Of a DNA stretch of 64,000 nucleotides, positions 32,979-40,134 are shown piece by piece. The stretch spans positions 1 through 64,000 of the forward strand of contig NZ_BPQO01000004.1 of NCBI RefSeq assembly GCF_022179285.1, given 5' to 3'. This DNA is from Methylobacterium hispanicum. Its GTDB lineage: Bacteria > Pseudomonadota > Alphaproteobacteria > Rhizobiales > Beijerinckiaceae. Numbering within the stretch: the stretch's first letter is position 1; every line of letters begins with the position of its first letter. Under the pieces are notes generated by a model. It had not been told where the DNA came from and searched no databases. It was given only the letters and a program-made list of their open reading frames with translations. The translations under genes were made by a program, and so were the position numbers.

Positions 32979-33980
32979 TCAGCGTCCGAACAGGACGGCG
33001 TAGCCGCCGTTCGAACCGTAGCCCGTGCCGCCGTAGCCTGGACCGCCGAAGCCCGAACCTCCGGCCGCGCCCGCGAGGCTCTGGATGTTGATCCCCCCGA
33101 TGCCGCCGCCGTTCAGGCCGCCGCCCATGGAGTTCAGGAACGCGCCGGGGTAGAACCCGCCCATGCTCGCGGTGCCGAACACGGCCCGGTTGATGGTCTG
33201 GTTGACCTGTCCGATGGCGGCCAGTGCGGGCCCGCAGGTCATGTTCTGGACTTGGTTCATCAGGCTCTGCATCGTCGGCGGCCGGAACAGGTTGTCGAGC
33301 ACGCGTGCCTGCGAGAACAGGTTCGAGAGGCATGAGAGGCCGCCCATGCTTCCTCCGCCCTGGAACGGCCTCTTGTTGCCGACCTCGCTCTCGTAGGAGG
33401 GCTGGGCGCCCTTCCCGTCCTTGCGGGTGAACCCCATGTCGGAGCGCGCGATCTGATCCATGTCCTCGACGTATTTCGAGGAGGCCTGGACCATCATCTG
33501 CGACACCCTCGAGTCGCAGCCTGGCGGGGAATCCCCGTCCGCGTTCATCGCCGAGGTTCCCGACGCGCCGGGCGCCGCGGTTTCCGCCGCCGCGGCGACC
33601 GCGGCGATTCCGCCCGTCCGGCCCGTGACCGAGCCGATGTCCGTGCCGGAGACCGAGTCCATCGCGGTCTTCACGACCGACGCGAGACCTGGATCCATCG
33701 TCGCGCCCCGCATGACCCGGTCCATCTCGAGCGGACCGATGACGCGGGCACCCGCGACGAGCGCGGCGGCGTCGACTCTCGTTCCGGAGAAGGTGGAGCC
33801 GAGCAGTCCGTCCGTCCCCAGGGCTTTGAGGGCGCTCCAGGTCGGCGCCACGGCGGCGTTCTCGGCGCTCGCGCCTCTGCAGGCGACGCTGGCGCAGAGC
33901 CGCGTGCCGAAATCGTCCGCGGCGGCCGGCACGATGGCCTGAACCGCCCCGAAGACGACGATCGCCAGGGAATGCCTCAT
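32979..33980 (-). CDS. secreted Gly-rich protein, paralogue of the 34809 gene, 333 aa
   Basis: After a signal peptide (to about 21) and a 130-residue unique domain comes a module at about 153-250. It begins GCDSRVSQ and holds SCLSNLFSQARVLDNLF, RPPTMQSLMNQV and NMTCG. The same module occurs at about 22-97 of the protein encoded at 34809-35396. A Gly-rich tail follows with GGPGYGGTGYG repeats. AGGAGG sits 4 nt before the ATG. The paired Cys and repeated tail suggest an exported structural protein of the transfer or surface apparatus. Confidence 0.65.
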   Translation of the reverse strand: MRHSLAIVVFGAVQAIVPAAADDFGTRLCASVACRGASAENAAVAPTWSALKALGTDGLLGSTFSGTRVDAAALVAGARVIGPLEMDRVMRGATMDPGLASVVKTAMDSVSGTDIGSVTGRTGGIAAVAAAAETAAPGASGTSAMNADGDSPPGCDSRVSQMMVQASSKYVEDMDQIARSDMGFTRKDGKGAQPSYESEVGNKRPFQGGGSMGGLSCLSNLFSQARVLDNLFRPPTMQSLMNQVQNMTCGPALAAIGQVNQTINRAVFGTASMGGFYPGAFLNSMGGGLNGGGIGGINIQSLAGAAGGSGFGGPGYGGTGYGSNGGYAVLFGR

Positions 33981-33981
33981 C

Positions 33982-34812
33982 CTACCTCCTCGGCCCGTCC
34001 GCGACGTAGCGGCGCCCGTCGAAGGCGTAGGCGACGCTTCCGCCCGTGCTCTCGAGCACCATCGCGCGCACGCCTTCGCGGCCCGATCCCATGACCCAGA
34101 CGTCCCCGCTGGCGAACCCTTCGAGGACGATCCCTTCCCGTCCGTCCCTGCGCACGACTCCGCGGATGGGACAGCCGACCAGTCCGCAGGCCGCGCCGCC
34201 CTCCAGGCGGTATACGGGCTGGGCGCCGTTCCGCCCGTCGAGGTCGGCCGTCCCCGCCAGGACCTGCAGGTCGGCCTTGGCGTCGAGAAGGCGCACGGCG
34301 CCGGGGCCCCAGAGCGCGGCGATCTCGCGCGCCTTCGCGCCCGTGGCGGCGGCGAAGCGGATCCGGGTGGCTCCCGAAGCCTTCGCGTCGATGCGGTAGC
34401 TCCCGGATTGCAGGCTGCGGACCTCGTCCTCGTCGACGACGAGAGAGCGCTCCCCGCGCCCGTTCGCGTCACCGAGCGACAGCGTGCGCGCGGGAACGTC
34501 GAGCACGCGGCGCCATTCGCGGCCATCGTGGCGGAAGACCGCAGTGCGGCAGTGCAGGCGGGAGCGGTCGCAGGTCGAGGCATGCGTGATCCGGACCACG
34601 ACTTCCGCGACGCCGTTGCCGTCGACGTCCACCATCGCCGTCTCGACCCGGGCGCCGACGGCGGCGCCGATCTCGCGGGACATCAGGACCTCCGCGGTCG
34701 GGCGTTCCCGGGACGTCCGGTCGTCCTTGAGCGCGATCGGCTCGGGGGCGCCGAGCGCGGCCTGTGCCGCCAGGAGCGCGGGCAGAGCGAGAAGTGCCGC
34801 GGGGAGTCTCAC
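33982..34812 (-). CDS. secreted FG-GAP/VCBS-like protein, 276 aa
   Basis: The GTG start overlaps the upstream stop (GTGA). A signal peptide (VRLPAALLALPALLAAQAALGA) leads a beta-rich protein with DVDGNGVAEVVVRI and GDANGRGERSLVVDEDEV, which resemble calcium-loop FG-GAP/VCBS repeats. Cys pairs (STCDRSRLHC, AACGLVGC) suggest disulfides. It ends one base before the next gene begins. Similar DVDG loops occur in the secreted protein at 27653, suggesting a shared origin or fold. Function unknown. Confidence 0.6.
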   Translation of the reverse strand: MRLPAALLALPALLAAQAALGAPEPIALKDDRTSRERPTAEVLMSREIGAAVGARVETAMVDVDGNGVAEVVVRITHASTCDRSRLHCRTAVFRHDGREWRRVLDVPARTLSLGDANGRGERSLVVDEDEVRSLQSGSYRIDAKASGATRIRFAAATGAKAREIAALWGPGAVRLLDAKADLQVLAGTADLDGRNGAQPVYRLEGGAACGLVGCPIRGVVRRDGREGIVLEGFASGDVWVMGSGREGVRAMVLESTGGSVAYAFDGRRYVADGPRR

Positions 34813-35396
34813 CGGAGCAGATCCCGGTAGCCGCCGGTCGCCGACCCCGTTCCTCCGTAGCCGCCTCCAAGGCCGCTGTACTGGAGCATGTTGACGGACG
34901 AGAGACCGCCGTCGCCGGGTCCGGTGCCCATGCGCAGGTTCAGGCCCCCGCCGGTGATGCCGCTCATGCTGCCTCCCGAAAGGAGCGATCCGATCCCGCC
35001 CCCCCCGCCGGCGACGCCGCCCAGGATGTTGCCGATCCCGCCGCCGCCGCCGCCGACCTGCCCCATGAAGGAGCCGAGTGCTTGATTGATGTATTGGGAC
35101 CCCGCTTGGCAGGCCATGGTCATCACGGACTGCAGCAGCGACTGCATGGAAGGCGGCTGGAAGAAGATGTCGAGATTCTGGTTGCCGAGGGAGAAGAGCT
35201 TCTCCATGCAGCTCATGTCCTTGAAGCTCCCGCTCCGTCGGGAGAACATGGAATCGGCCATGGCGGCGCGCGATTGGATGTACGAACGGCGGGCCTGATC
35301 CTGCGCCTGCCGGACGGAGGCGTCGCATCCGCCTTCGCCGAGGGCGGGACCGGCGAGAAGGCTCAGGACGAGGGCGAGGGCGGCGATCTTCCTCAC
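34809..35396 (-). CDS. secreted Gly-rich protein, short paralogue, 195 aa
   Basis: The GTG start has AGGAGG 7 nt upstream and overlaps the preceding stop. A signal peptide (MRKIAALALVLSLLAGPALG) is followed by GCDASVRQ and the module SCMEKLFSLGNQNLDIFF, QPPSMQSLLQSV, TMACQAG (about 22-97). This aligns with the 32979 protein. The rest is Gly-rich (GGGGGGIGNILGGVAGG). It seems to be the minimal form of the family, with the 33-kDa paralogue carrying an extra N-terminal domain. Probable extracellular or outer-membrane structural protein. Confidence 0.65.
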   Translation of the reverse strand: MRKIAALALVLSLLAGPALGEGGCDASVRQAQDQARRSYIQSRAAMADSMFSRRSGSFKDMSCMEKLFSLGNQNLDIFFQPPSMQSLLQSVMTMACQAGSQYINQALGSFMGQVGGGGGGIGNILGGVAGGGGGIGSLLSGGSMSGITGGGLNLRMGTGPGDGGLSSVNMLQYSGLGGGYGGTGSATGGYRDLLR

Positions 35397-35872
35397 GGCG
35401 TTCCTCCTGCGGGGGCGGGCGCTTCGACGATGTCCTGGGCGGCGCGGGACACGATCCTCACGTTCTCGACGTCGCCGATCAGCCTGACCGTGAGGGCGGC
35501 GAGCGGCCCCTGCATCGCCCGGATGTCGTCGACGAAGAGATCGACGACGTCGTTGGCCCCCGATCCGTCCTCGCCTTCCTCGTCCTTCTCGAAGATGCGG
35601 GCCCAGGCCGAGGGGCGGTCAGGGATGGACCGCTGAGCGGCCCAGGCCAGAAAGCGGAGACGTCGCGCGCGCCCCATTTCGCGGAAGAGGTCGGCCTCCG
35701 CGGCGACGAGGCGGTGGGCGTCCTCGATGCGGGTGGCCGCGATCTTCTCCGACAGGGCGGTGTAGTCGACGGATCCGCTGCGGAAGTCTTCGGTCAACGC
35801 CGAGCGAACGAAGTCCGGCCTGGTCTCGAACCAGTGCGCCATTTCCTTGTCGCCGAGAAGCAGGGCGCTCAT
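35393..35872 (-). CDS. hypothetical cytoplasmic protein, first gene of the transfer-like operon, 159 aa
   Basis: A helical, acidic protein without signal peptide or membrane segment (MSALLLGDKEMAHWF to EAPAPAGGTP). Its stop overlaps the next GTG start (GTGA), which makes it the head of the operon running to 28807. Family not recognised. Confidence 0.6.
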   Translation of the reverse strand: MSALLLGDKEMAHWFETRPDFVRSALTEDFRSGSVDYTALSEKIAATRIEDAHRLVAAEADLFREMGRARRLRFLAWAAQRSIPDRPSAWARIFEKDEEGEDGSGANDVVDLFVDDIRAMQGPLAALTVRLIGDVENVRIVSRAAQDIVEAPAPAGGTP

Positions 35873-35971
35873 GGATTCTCCCGGGGCCCTCGATCCTTTC
35901 GTGGGCCCGTGCCATCCTGGATGACGACCATGCAAATGGCCATCCGTCAACCCTTCGCGAAGGAATGAACC

Positions 35972-36202
35972 GTGCGCACACAGACCCTCAGCGTCCTGCC
36001 GGCGAGCGGCACGACGCTCATCGACGGAGCGCTTCCCGCCGACGCCCACGACGTCGCGGCCGTCCGCCTGAAGAGCCCCGGCATGGCGGCGGCCTTCACG
36101 CCGGCCCCGGCGCCGGGCGCCGCGCCGTCCGCCGCCCCCCAGGGGGTGGAGCCCACGATCGAGCCGGCGCCGGACTTCGTACCGCGACCGACCCGCATGT
36201 GA
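35972..36202 (+). CDS. small hypothetical protein, 76 aa
   Basis: A GTG start with GAAGGAA (35959-35965) 6 nt upstream. The product is Ala/Pro-rich, unstructured, with no membrane segment. It is divergent from the 35872 operon. The ribosome-binding site and codon use favour a real gene, but low complexity leaves doubt. Confidence 0.45.
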   Translation: MRTQTLSVLPASGTTLIDGALPADAHDVAAVRLKSPGMAAAFTPAPAPGAAPSAAPQGVEPTIEPAPDFVPRPTRM

Positions 36203-36213
36203 TCCGGGATCCG

Positions 36214-36280
36214 TTCCTTCATTCAATGTTGACACGCCGCCGCCGAGGGCGTCATGTGTCCCCACCGCTCCGGGAAGGAA
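36214..36280 (+). promoter_or_regulatory. gapR promoter region with flanking TTCCTTC and GAAGGAA
   Basis: TTGACA (36229-36234), 17 nt, TCATGT (36252-36257), the closest match to consensus -35 in the window. TTCCTTC (36214-36220) precedes the -35 and GAAGGAA (36274-36280) follows the -10 by 16 nt, bracketing the promoter. The leader to the ATG at 36397 would be about 130 nt. Confidence 0.5.
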
Positions 36281-36396
36281 CGGATCCGCCCAGGCTGGCC
36301 CGTCGCGGATCCGGCGAGTTCTTCGCGGGACACCGGAAATCCGCGCCGGCGCGCCGGCGCGACGACCTGGATCGACCGATCTCGAAGGAGTAGATC

Positions 36397-36675
36397 ATGA
36401 ACGCACACAGCATGCCGAAGGCAGGGGACGTGTCGTCCTCGGAGGGCGTCGCCGCCGACGAACTGAAACAGTTCATCGAACGCATCGAGCGTCTGGAGGA
36501 AGAGAAGGCAGGCCTTCAAGGCGACATCAAGGACGTGTTCGCCGAGTTGAAGGGCCGCGGCTTCGATTCGAAGGCGGTGCGTCAGATCCTGCGGATCCGC
36601 AAGAAGGATCACGCCGAGCGCCAGGAAGAAGAAGCGATCCTCGAGCTTTACATGCAGGCTCTCGGAATGAGCTGA
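36397..36675 (+). CDS. gapR: GapR-family (DUF2312) nucleoid-associated protein, 92 aa
   Basis: The protein matches the DUF2312 family over its length: [20 protein letters not shown], then [27 protein letters not shown] and [18 protein letters not shown]. In Caulobacter GapR binds overtwisted AT-rich DNA as a clamp and stimulates topoisomerases during replication and transcription. AAGGAG precedes the ATG. A plasmid copy next to a type IA topoisomerase operon could help manage supercoiling during plasmid replication or transfer; that role is inference. Confidence 0.9.
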   Translation: MNAHSMPKAGDVSSSEGVAADELKQFIERIERLEEEKAGLQGDIKDVFAELKGRGFDSKAVRQILRIRKKDHAERQEEEAILELYMQALGMS

Positions 36676-36701
36676 ACACGAAACGAGATGCGACCCAAAG
36701 T

Positions 36702-36744
36702 CCAAGAGGGCGGACGTCGATGCGACGTCCGCCCTCTTGGTTTC
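36702..36744. terminator. bidirectional terminator between gapR and the convergent gene
   Basis: A perfect 18-bp stem (36702-36719 and 36723-36740) with a 3-nt loop is flanked by TTT on the right and AAA on the left, so it can serve both strands. Confidence 0.85.
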
Positions 36745-36753
36745 GAGCAGGCG

Positions 36754-37260
36754 TCAGGCGCGGATCTTCTTGAACGGCAGCGTCAGGATCGGGCGGCCTT
36801 CCGCGACCACGCGGCCGTCTGCGACGGGCAGGGAAACGAGCTCGATCCGGCCGTCCGGAAGTTCCTTGATGGCCTCGTAGACGACGAGATCCAACGGGAT
36901 GAAGAGCCGGATCTGGCGGGGCGACATCTCCTTCGCGTTCCCGATCCGCGCGTCCTTCGCCGAGAGGGCGATCCATTCGCGCCCCTCGATGCCCGCCAGG
37001 AGCGCCGCGGACGTCCACGGCATGGCGCGCATCGGCTCCGCGTCGCGCTCGACGACCCCGAGCACGGCCATCTTCTTCTGGCGGTCGACGCCTGGCGCGA
37101 AGCGGGCTGCGGCCTTCTCGCCGAGCACCACGTCGTCTCCGTGGAACGTGACTGAACCGTCCCGCAGACACCCTGCGACCCAGAGCTCGAAGGGATGGCA
37201 GTCCTCGATGCCGTTGGCGGTCGCGATGCGGCCTTCGGGTCCGATGGCTGCCGACTTCAT
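36754..37260 (-). CDS. hypothetical protein, 168 aa
   Basis: A soluble beta-rich protein without signal peptide. A central stretch (about 90-140) includes IALSAKDARIGNAKEM and PLDLVVYEAIKELP. No known motif. It is convergent to gapR and divergent from the 37348 gene, sharing a compact intergenic region with paired motifs. Function unknown. Confidence 0.6.
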   Translation of the reverse strand: MKSAAIGPEGRIATANGIEDCHPFELWVAGCLRDGSVTFHGDDVVLGEKAAARFAPGVDRQKKMAVLGVVERDAEPMRAMPWTSAALLAGIEGREWIALSAKDARIGNAKEMSPRQIRLFIPLDLVVYEAIKELPDGRIELVSLPVADGRVVAEGRPILTLPFKKIRA

Positions 37261-37278
37261 TGGCTTTTCCGCTTGCAC

Positions 37279-37326
37279 TTGTCGAAGGAACAGGGCGAAG
37301 TTGCTTCCATTCGTTCCTTCTGGCAA
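37279..37326. promoter_or_regulatory. overlapping divergent promoters with inverted GAAGGAA-N23-TTCCTTC
   Basis: On the minus strand TTGCCA (37326-37321), 17 nt, CAACTT (37303-37298), 7 nt, TTCCTTC (37290-37284), 23 nt to ATG 37260. On the plus strand TTGTCG (37279-37284) is followed by a weak -10 near 37301-37307, then TTCCTTC (37314-37320), 27 nt to ATG 37348. Each motif copy lies just after the -10 of one promoter and next to the -35 of the other. Confidence 0.5.
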
Positions 37327-37347
37327 GTCGTCTGGGGAGACCGGAAT

Positions 37348-38382
37348 ATGGCCCGCTTCGTACCCGCACGCCCATTGCCCGATCTCGCGGAGGAGATGCG
37401 GGAGCCGCTCTTCGCCGCCGAGGACTTCCTGGACGACATCCACGTCGTCGTGCAGCCGCGCGGCGACGATCCCGGCGTGATCCTCCATCCCGAGAGCGGC
37501 GTGTTCGCGCTGATCGTGCTGCCGGGCTTGCGGCGTCGCCACGATCCCGTGCGCGAGGTCTGGGTGCGCTCCGACGGCGGCGTCTGCGACGTCGACGCGA
37601 TCGCCGCGGCCGCGGCCGCGTCCGTGGCGGCCAAGCTCGGCGCGCGCCCGGACTCCGTCGTCGGCATCGTCCACGCGCCGGGCCGCCCCCGCGGCGACGC
37701 CGGCCAACGCGTCGTCACCGGTTCGGGCGACGATCTCGGCAACGCCCTCCTGGAAGCGATCGGCCGTCTCTCGGTTCTCCCGATCGGTGATCACGGCGTC
37801 CAGGCGGCCATGGATCGTCTGTCCCCGGTTCCGGGCGGATCCCCCTACGTGCCGAACGACATCACGCCGCAGCAGCAGGCATGGCGCGACGAGAGGTCCC
37901 TCGAGACCTTCGAGAGGGACCTCTCGCCGGCACCCATTCCGAAGGTCGACGACGAGAGGCTTCTGCGCTTCGCGGCCGCCGTCGTCTCACACGCCACCGG
38001 AGGACGTCCGGCACGGATCAGCTCGATCGCGGTCGATCCTGCGGATCTCGCCCATCCGCAGTTCTTCCTGCCCGCCTTCCTGGTCGCGGCCAGCGACATC
38101 GCGGCCCCGGTCGTGGCGCGCGCCCGCGGGAAGAGCGGCTTCCGGATCCAGCTGGTCAGCGACGGTGACGAGGCCCTGCTCGGCTACCGCGTGGCCCGTC
38201 TTTCCTCGAAATCGCCCCTCGTGCTGATGCTGTCGCTCTCGGAAGCGGTGCGCCGGACGATCTCCGGCGACGAGATCGCCCTCGAGGCGGTCAACAACCT
38301 GTTCCGCCGCTTCCTGCGCAGGAACGATCTCGATCACCGCATCGCCGACGACGCCGACGTGCGCGCGGCCACCAACTTCTGA
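37348..38382 (+). CDS. hypothetical protein, 344 aa
   Basis: GGGGAGA precedes the ATG at 37348. The protein is soluble. Its N-terminal half contains beta-rich segments (VILHPESGVFALIVLP) and an Ala-rich helix; the C-terminal half is helical (FLPAFLVAASDIA, LMLSLSEAVRRTI). No motif recognised. It begins a plus-strand cluster with the next unknown gene and the prepilin peptidase, which are closely spaced. A transfer or pilus accessory role is possible by context. Confidence 0.6.
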   Translation: MARFVPARPLPDLAEEMREPLFAAEDFLDDIHVVVQPRGDDPGVILHPESGVFALIVLPGLRRRHDPVREVWVRSDGGVCDVDAIAAAAAASVAAKLGARPDSVVGIVHAPGRPRGDAGQRVVTGSGDDLGNALLEAIGRLSVLPIGDHGVQAAMDRLSPVPGGSPYVPNDITPQQQAWRDERSLETFERDLSPAPIPKVDDERLLRFAAAVVSHATGGRPARISSIAVDPADLAHPQFFLPAFLVAASDIAAPVVARARGKSGFRIQLVSDGDEALLGYRVARLSSKSPLVLMLSLSEAVRRTISGDEIALEAVNNLFRRFLRRNDLDHRIADDADVRAATNF

Positions 38383-38392
38383 GGGGTCCGCC

Positions 38393-39262
38393 GTGGGGTT
38401 CTCCAACAAGGGCGGCATAGAGGCCGACGCCGACGAGGCGGAGCGCCGGGCGCGCGAGTTCCGCATCAGCCTGCAGCAGTTCCTGAACCAGAACGCCGCG
38501 ATCTTCTCGGCCATGGCGCGCCGCGGCATCGGCACGGGCGACCGCGACTTCTACGACCATGCGGCACGCATCGGCGAGACCGCCAGGGACGTGGCGATGC
38601 TCGTCGTGGCCATGATGGAGGACGTTCCGCCCCAGCGGGCGAGCGAGCAGGCGATCCGGATGATCCGCCCCGACGTCGTCGAGTACGTCGTGGAGCGCTG
38701 GCTCGGTTTCGACGCTCCCGTCGACGCGACGCTCGAAGCGCGCGCCATCGTGGCGGTGCTGCGGCTCGCCGACGGCCGCTTCGATTTCAGCCCCTACGGG
38801 CGGGGCGCCCAGGCCTCTCCGAACGTCTCCGTCGCGCTGACCTTCGTCGCCGCCTCTTCCCTGATGGCCTGCCAGACGCTCCCCTACGACTTCCGCGCCG
38901 CCGACCCCGCGGCTCTGCAGCGGCGCCTGCTCGAGGCCGTCGTGGACGCCGCGCAGGAGAACCTGCCGAGGATGGTCGTGGAGGAGTGCCCCGAAGCGGA
39001 GGCGCGGACCGTGCTGCAATCGCTCGTCAAGCACTTCTCCAGGCTCATGCGCGCGGTCTACGAGCGCGAGACCGATCTCATGGTCCAGCGCGCGGCGGCC
39101 ATGGACGAGGTGGCGCGGCAGCGCTGGTTCGAGACCAGGGATCCCGTGGCCGACATCGTGAAGGACTTCCGCGAGAGGGCGAGCCACCTCGTCGCCATGG
39201 GCACGGCCTTGGCGGCGAAGTCGGCCAAGTCGCCGACGGGCGAGCAGCCGCAGGCAGCATGA
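38393..39262 (+). CDS. hypothetical helical protein, 289 aa
   Basis: The GTG start has GAGGGG upstream. The protein is almost entirely alpha-helical and has no signal peptide. Its stop overlaps the prepilin peptidase start (ATGA), implying coupled expression. The first residues (MGFSNKGG) resemble those of the 30488 protein (MGFGKSNA), which may be chance. A role in pilus assembly is possible by position only. Confidence 0.6.
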   Translation: MGFSNKGGIEADADEAERRAREFRISLQQFLNQNAAIFSAMARRGIGTGDRDFYDHAARIGETARDVAMLVVAMMEDVPPQRASEQAIRMIRPDVVEYVVERWLGFDAPVDATLEARAIVAVLRLADGRFDFSPYGRGAQASPNVSVALTFVAASSLMACQTLPYDFRAADPAALQRRLLEAVVDAAQENLPRMVVEECPEAEARTVLQSLVKHFSRLMRAVYERETDLMVQRAAAMDEVARQRWFETRDPVADIVKDFRERASHLVAMGTALAAKSAKSPTGEQPQAA

Positions 39263-40056
39263 CCATGCCGGACCTCGTCCAGCTCTTCGCCGAGTTCCCG
39301 CTTCTCAGCGCGCTCCTGGCCGCCGTCTTCGGCGCCGCCCTGACGTCCTTCGCGGGCCTCGCCGCATGGCGCCTGCCGCACCGCTGGGGGCTCGTGGAGG
39401 ACGCCGACCCGACGCTGGGCCTCGCCTTCCCGCCGTCCTTCTGCGACGCCTGCTCCAAGCCGCTTCCGCCCCTCGCTTGGCTTCCCGTGGTCGGATGGCT
39501 CGCCCAGCGCGGGCGCTGCCCCTGCGGCAGGACGGCGGTCGATCCGGTCTATCCGCTCGCGGAAGCCGCCGTGGGCCTCGCCTCGGCGGTCCTGGTTCTG
39601 TCCATGGGCCCGACTCCGGCGACCGCCGCGGTGCTCGCGATCCTGTGGACCGGCGTCGTGGCCGGATGGGTAGACCTCACCACCCAGCAGATCCCCGAAT
39701 GGGCGAGCCTCGCGCTCTTCTGGGGCGGCCTCCTCGCGTCTCCCCTGGAGCCCGACCTGCAGTTGCGCGTCCAAGGGGCGTTCTTGGCCTTCGCTCTGGT
39801 CGGAGGCGTGTTCGCGCTGAGCGGATGGGTCTTCAAGGTCGATGCCATGTCGGGCGGGGACGTCGCGCTGTCGGCTGCCGCGGCCGCGTGGTTCGGTCCC
39901 ATGCCGGCCCTCTGCATGTTCATCCTCGCGGCGGGCGCCGTCCTCGCCTACGGAATCCCGATGCGCCGGTCCGGGATGGACTGGACGCCCTACGGGCCGG
40001 CGCTGGCGTCGGGCGCGGTCGGCGCGGCCGTGCTGCGGGCGGTCGGCGTCGTCTGA
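39259..40056 (+). CDS. type IV prepilin peptidase (PilU/PilD-like), 265 aa
   Basis: The protein is a polytopic membrane enzyme with the two aspartate motifs of prepilin peptidases: GWVDLTTQQIPE and MSGGDVAL (matching GxGDxxL). An N-terminal cytoplasmic loop has a CDAC pair and a compressed RCPCG pair instead of two CxxC pairs. These normally bind zinc and belong to the N-methylating part. It would cleave and perhaps methylate the plasmid pilins. It is separated by 22 kb from the pil operon. The ATG overlaps the preceding stop. Confidence 0.9.
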   Translation: MTMPDLVQLFAEFPLLSALLAAVFGAALTSFAGLAAWRLPHRWGLVEDADPTLGLAFPPSFCDACSKPLPPLAWLPVVGWLAQRGRCPCGRTAVDPVYPLAEAAVGLASAVLVLSMGPTPATAAVLAILWTGVVAGWVDLTTQQIPEWASLALFWGGLLASPLEPDLQLRVQGAFLAFALVGGVFALSGWVFKVDAMSGGDVALSAAAAAWFGPMPALCMFILAAGAVLAYGIPMRRSGMDWTPYGPALASGAVGAAVLRAVGVV

Positions 40057-40134
40057 GGCCGACCTTTTCGATTTTCGTGCTCCGCTGTCAGAACGGAACG
40101 AACCTTCGGCCGAGCCCTGAAGGACCGGACCCGC

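Noticed and set aside
36254..36400. 48-aa ORF overlapping the gapR start as ATGA
   Set aside because: Arg/Ser/Pro-rich, no ribosome-binding site, and its start overlaps the predicted -10 of gapR.
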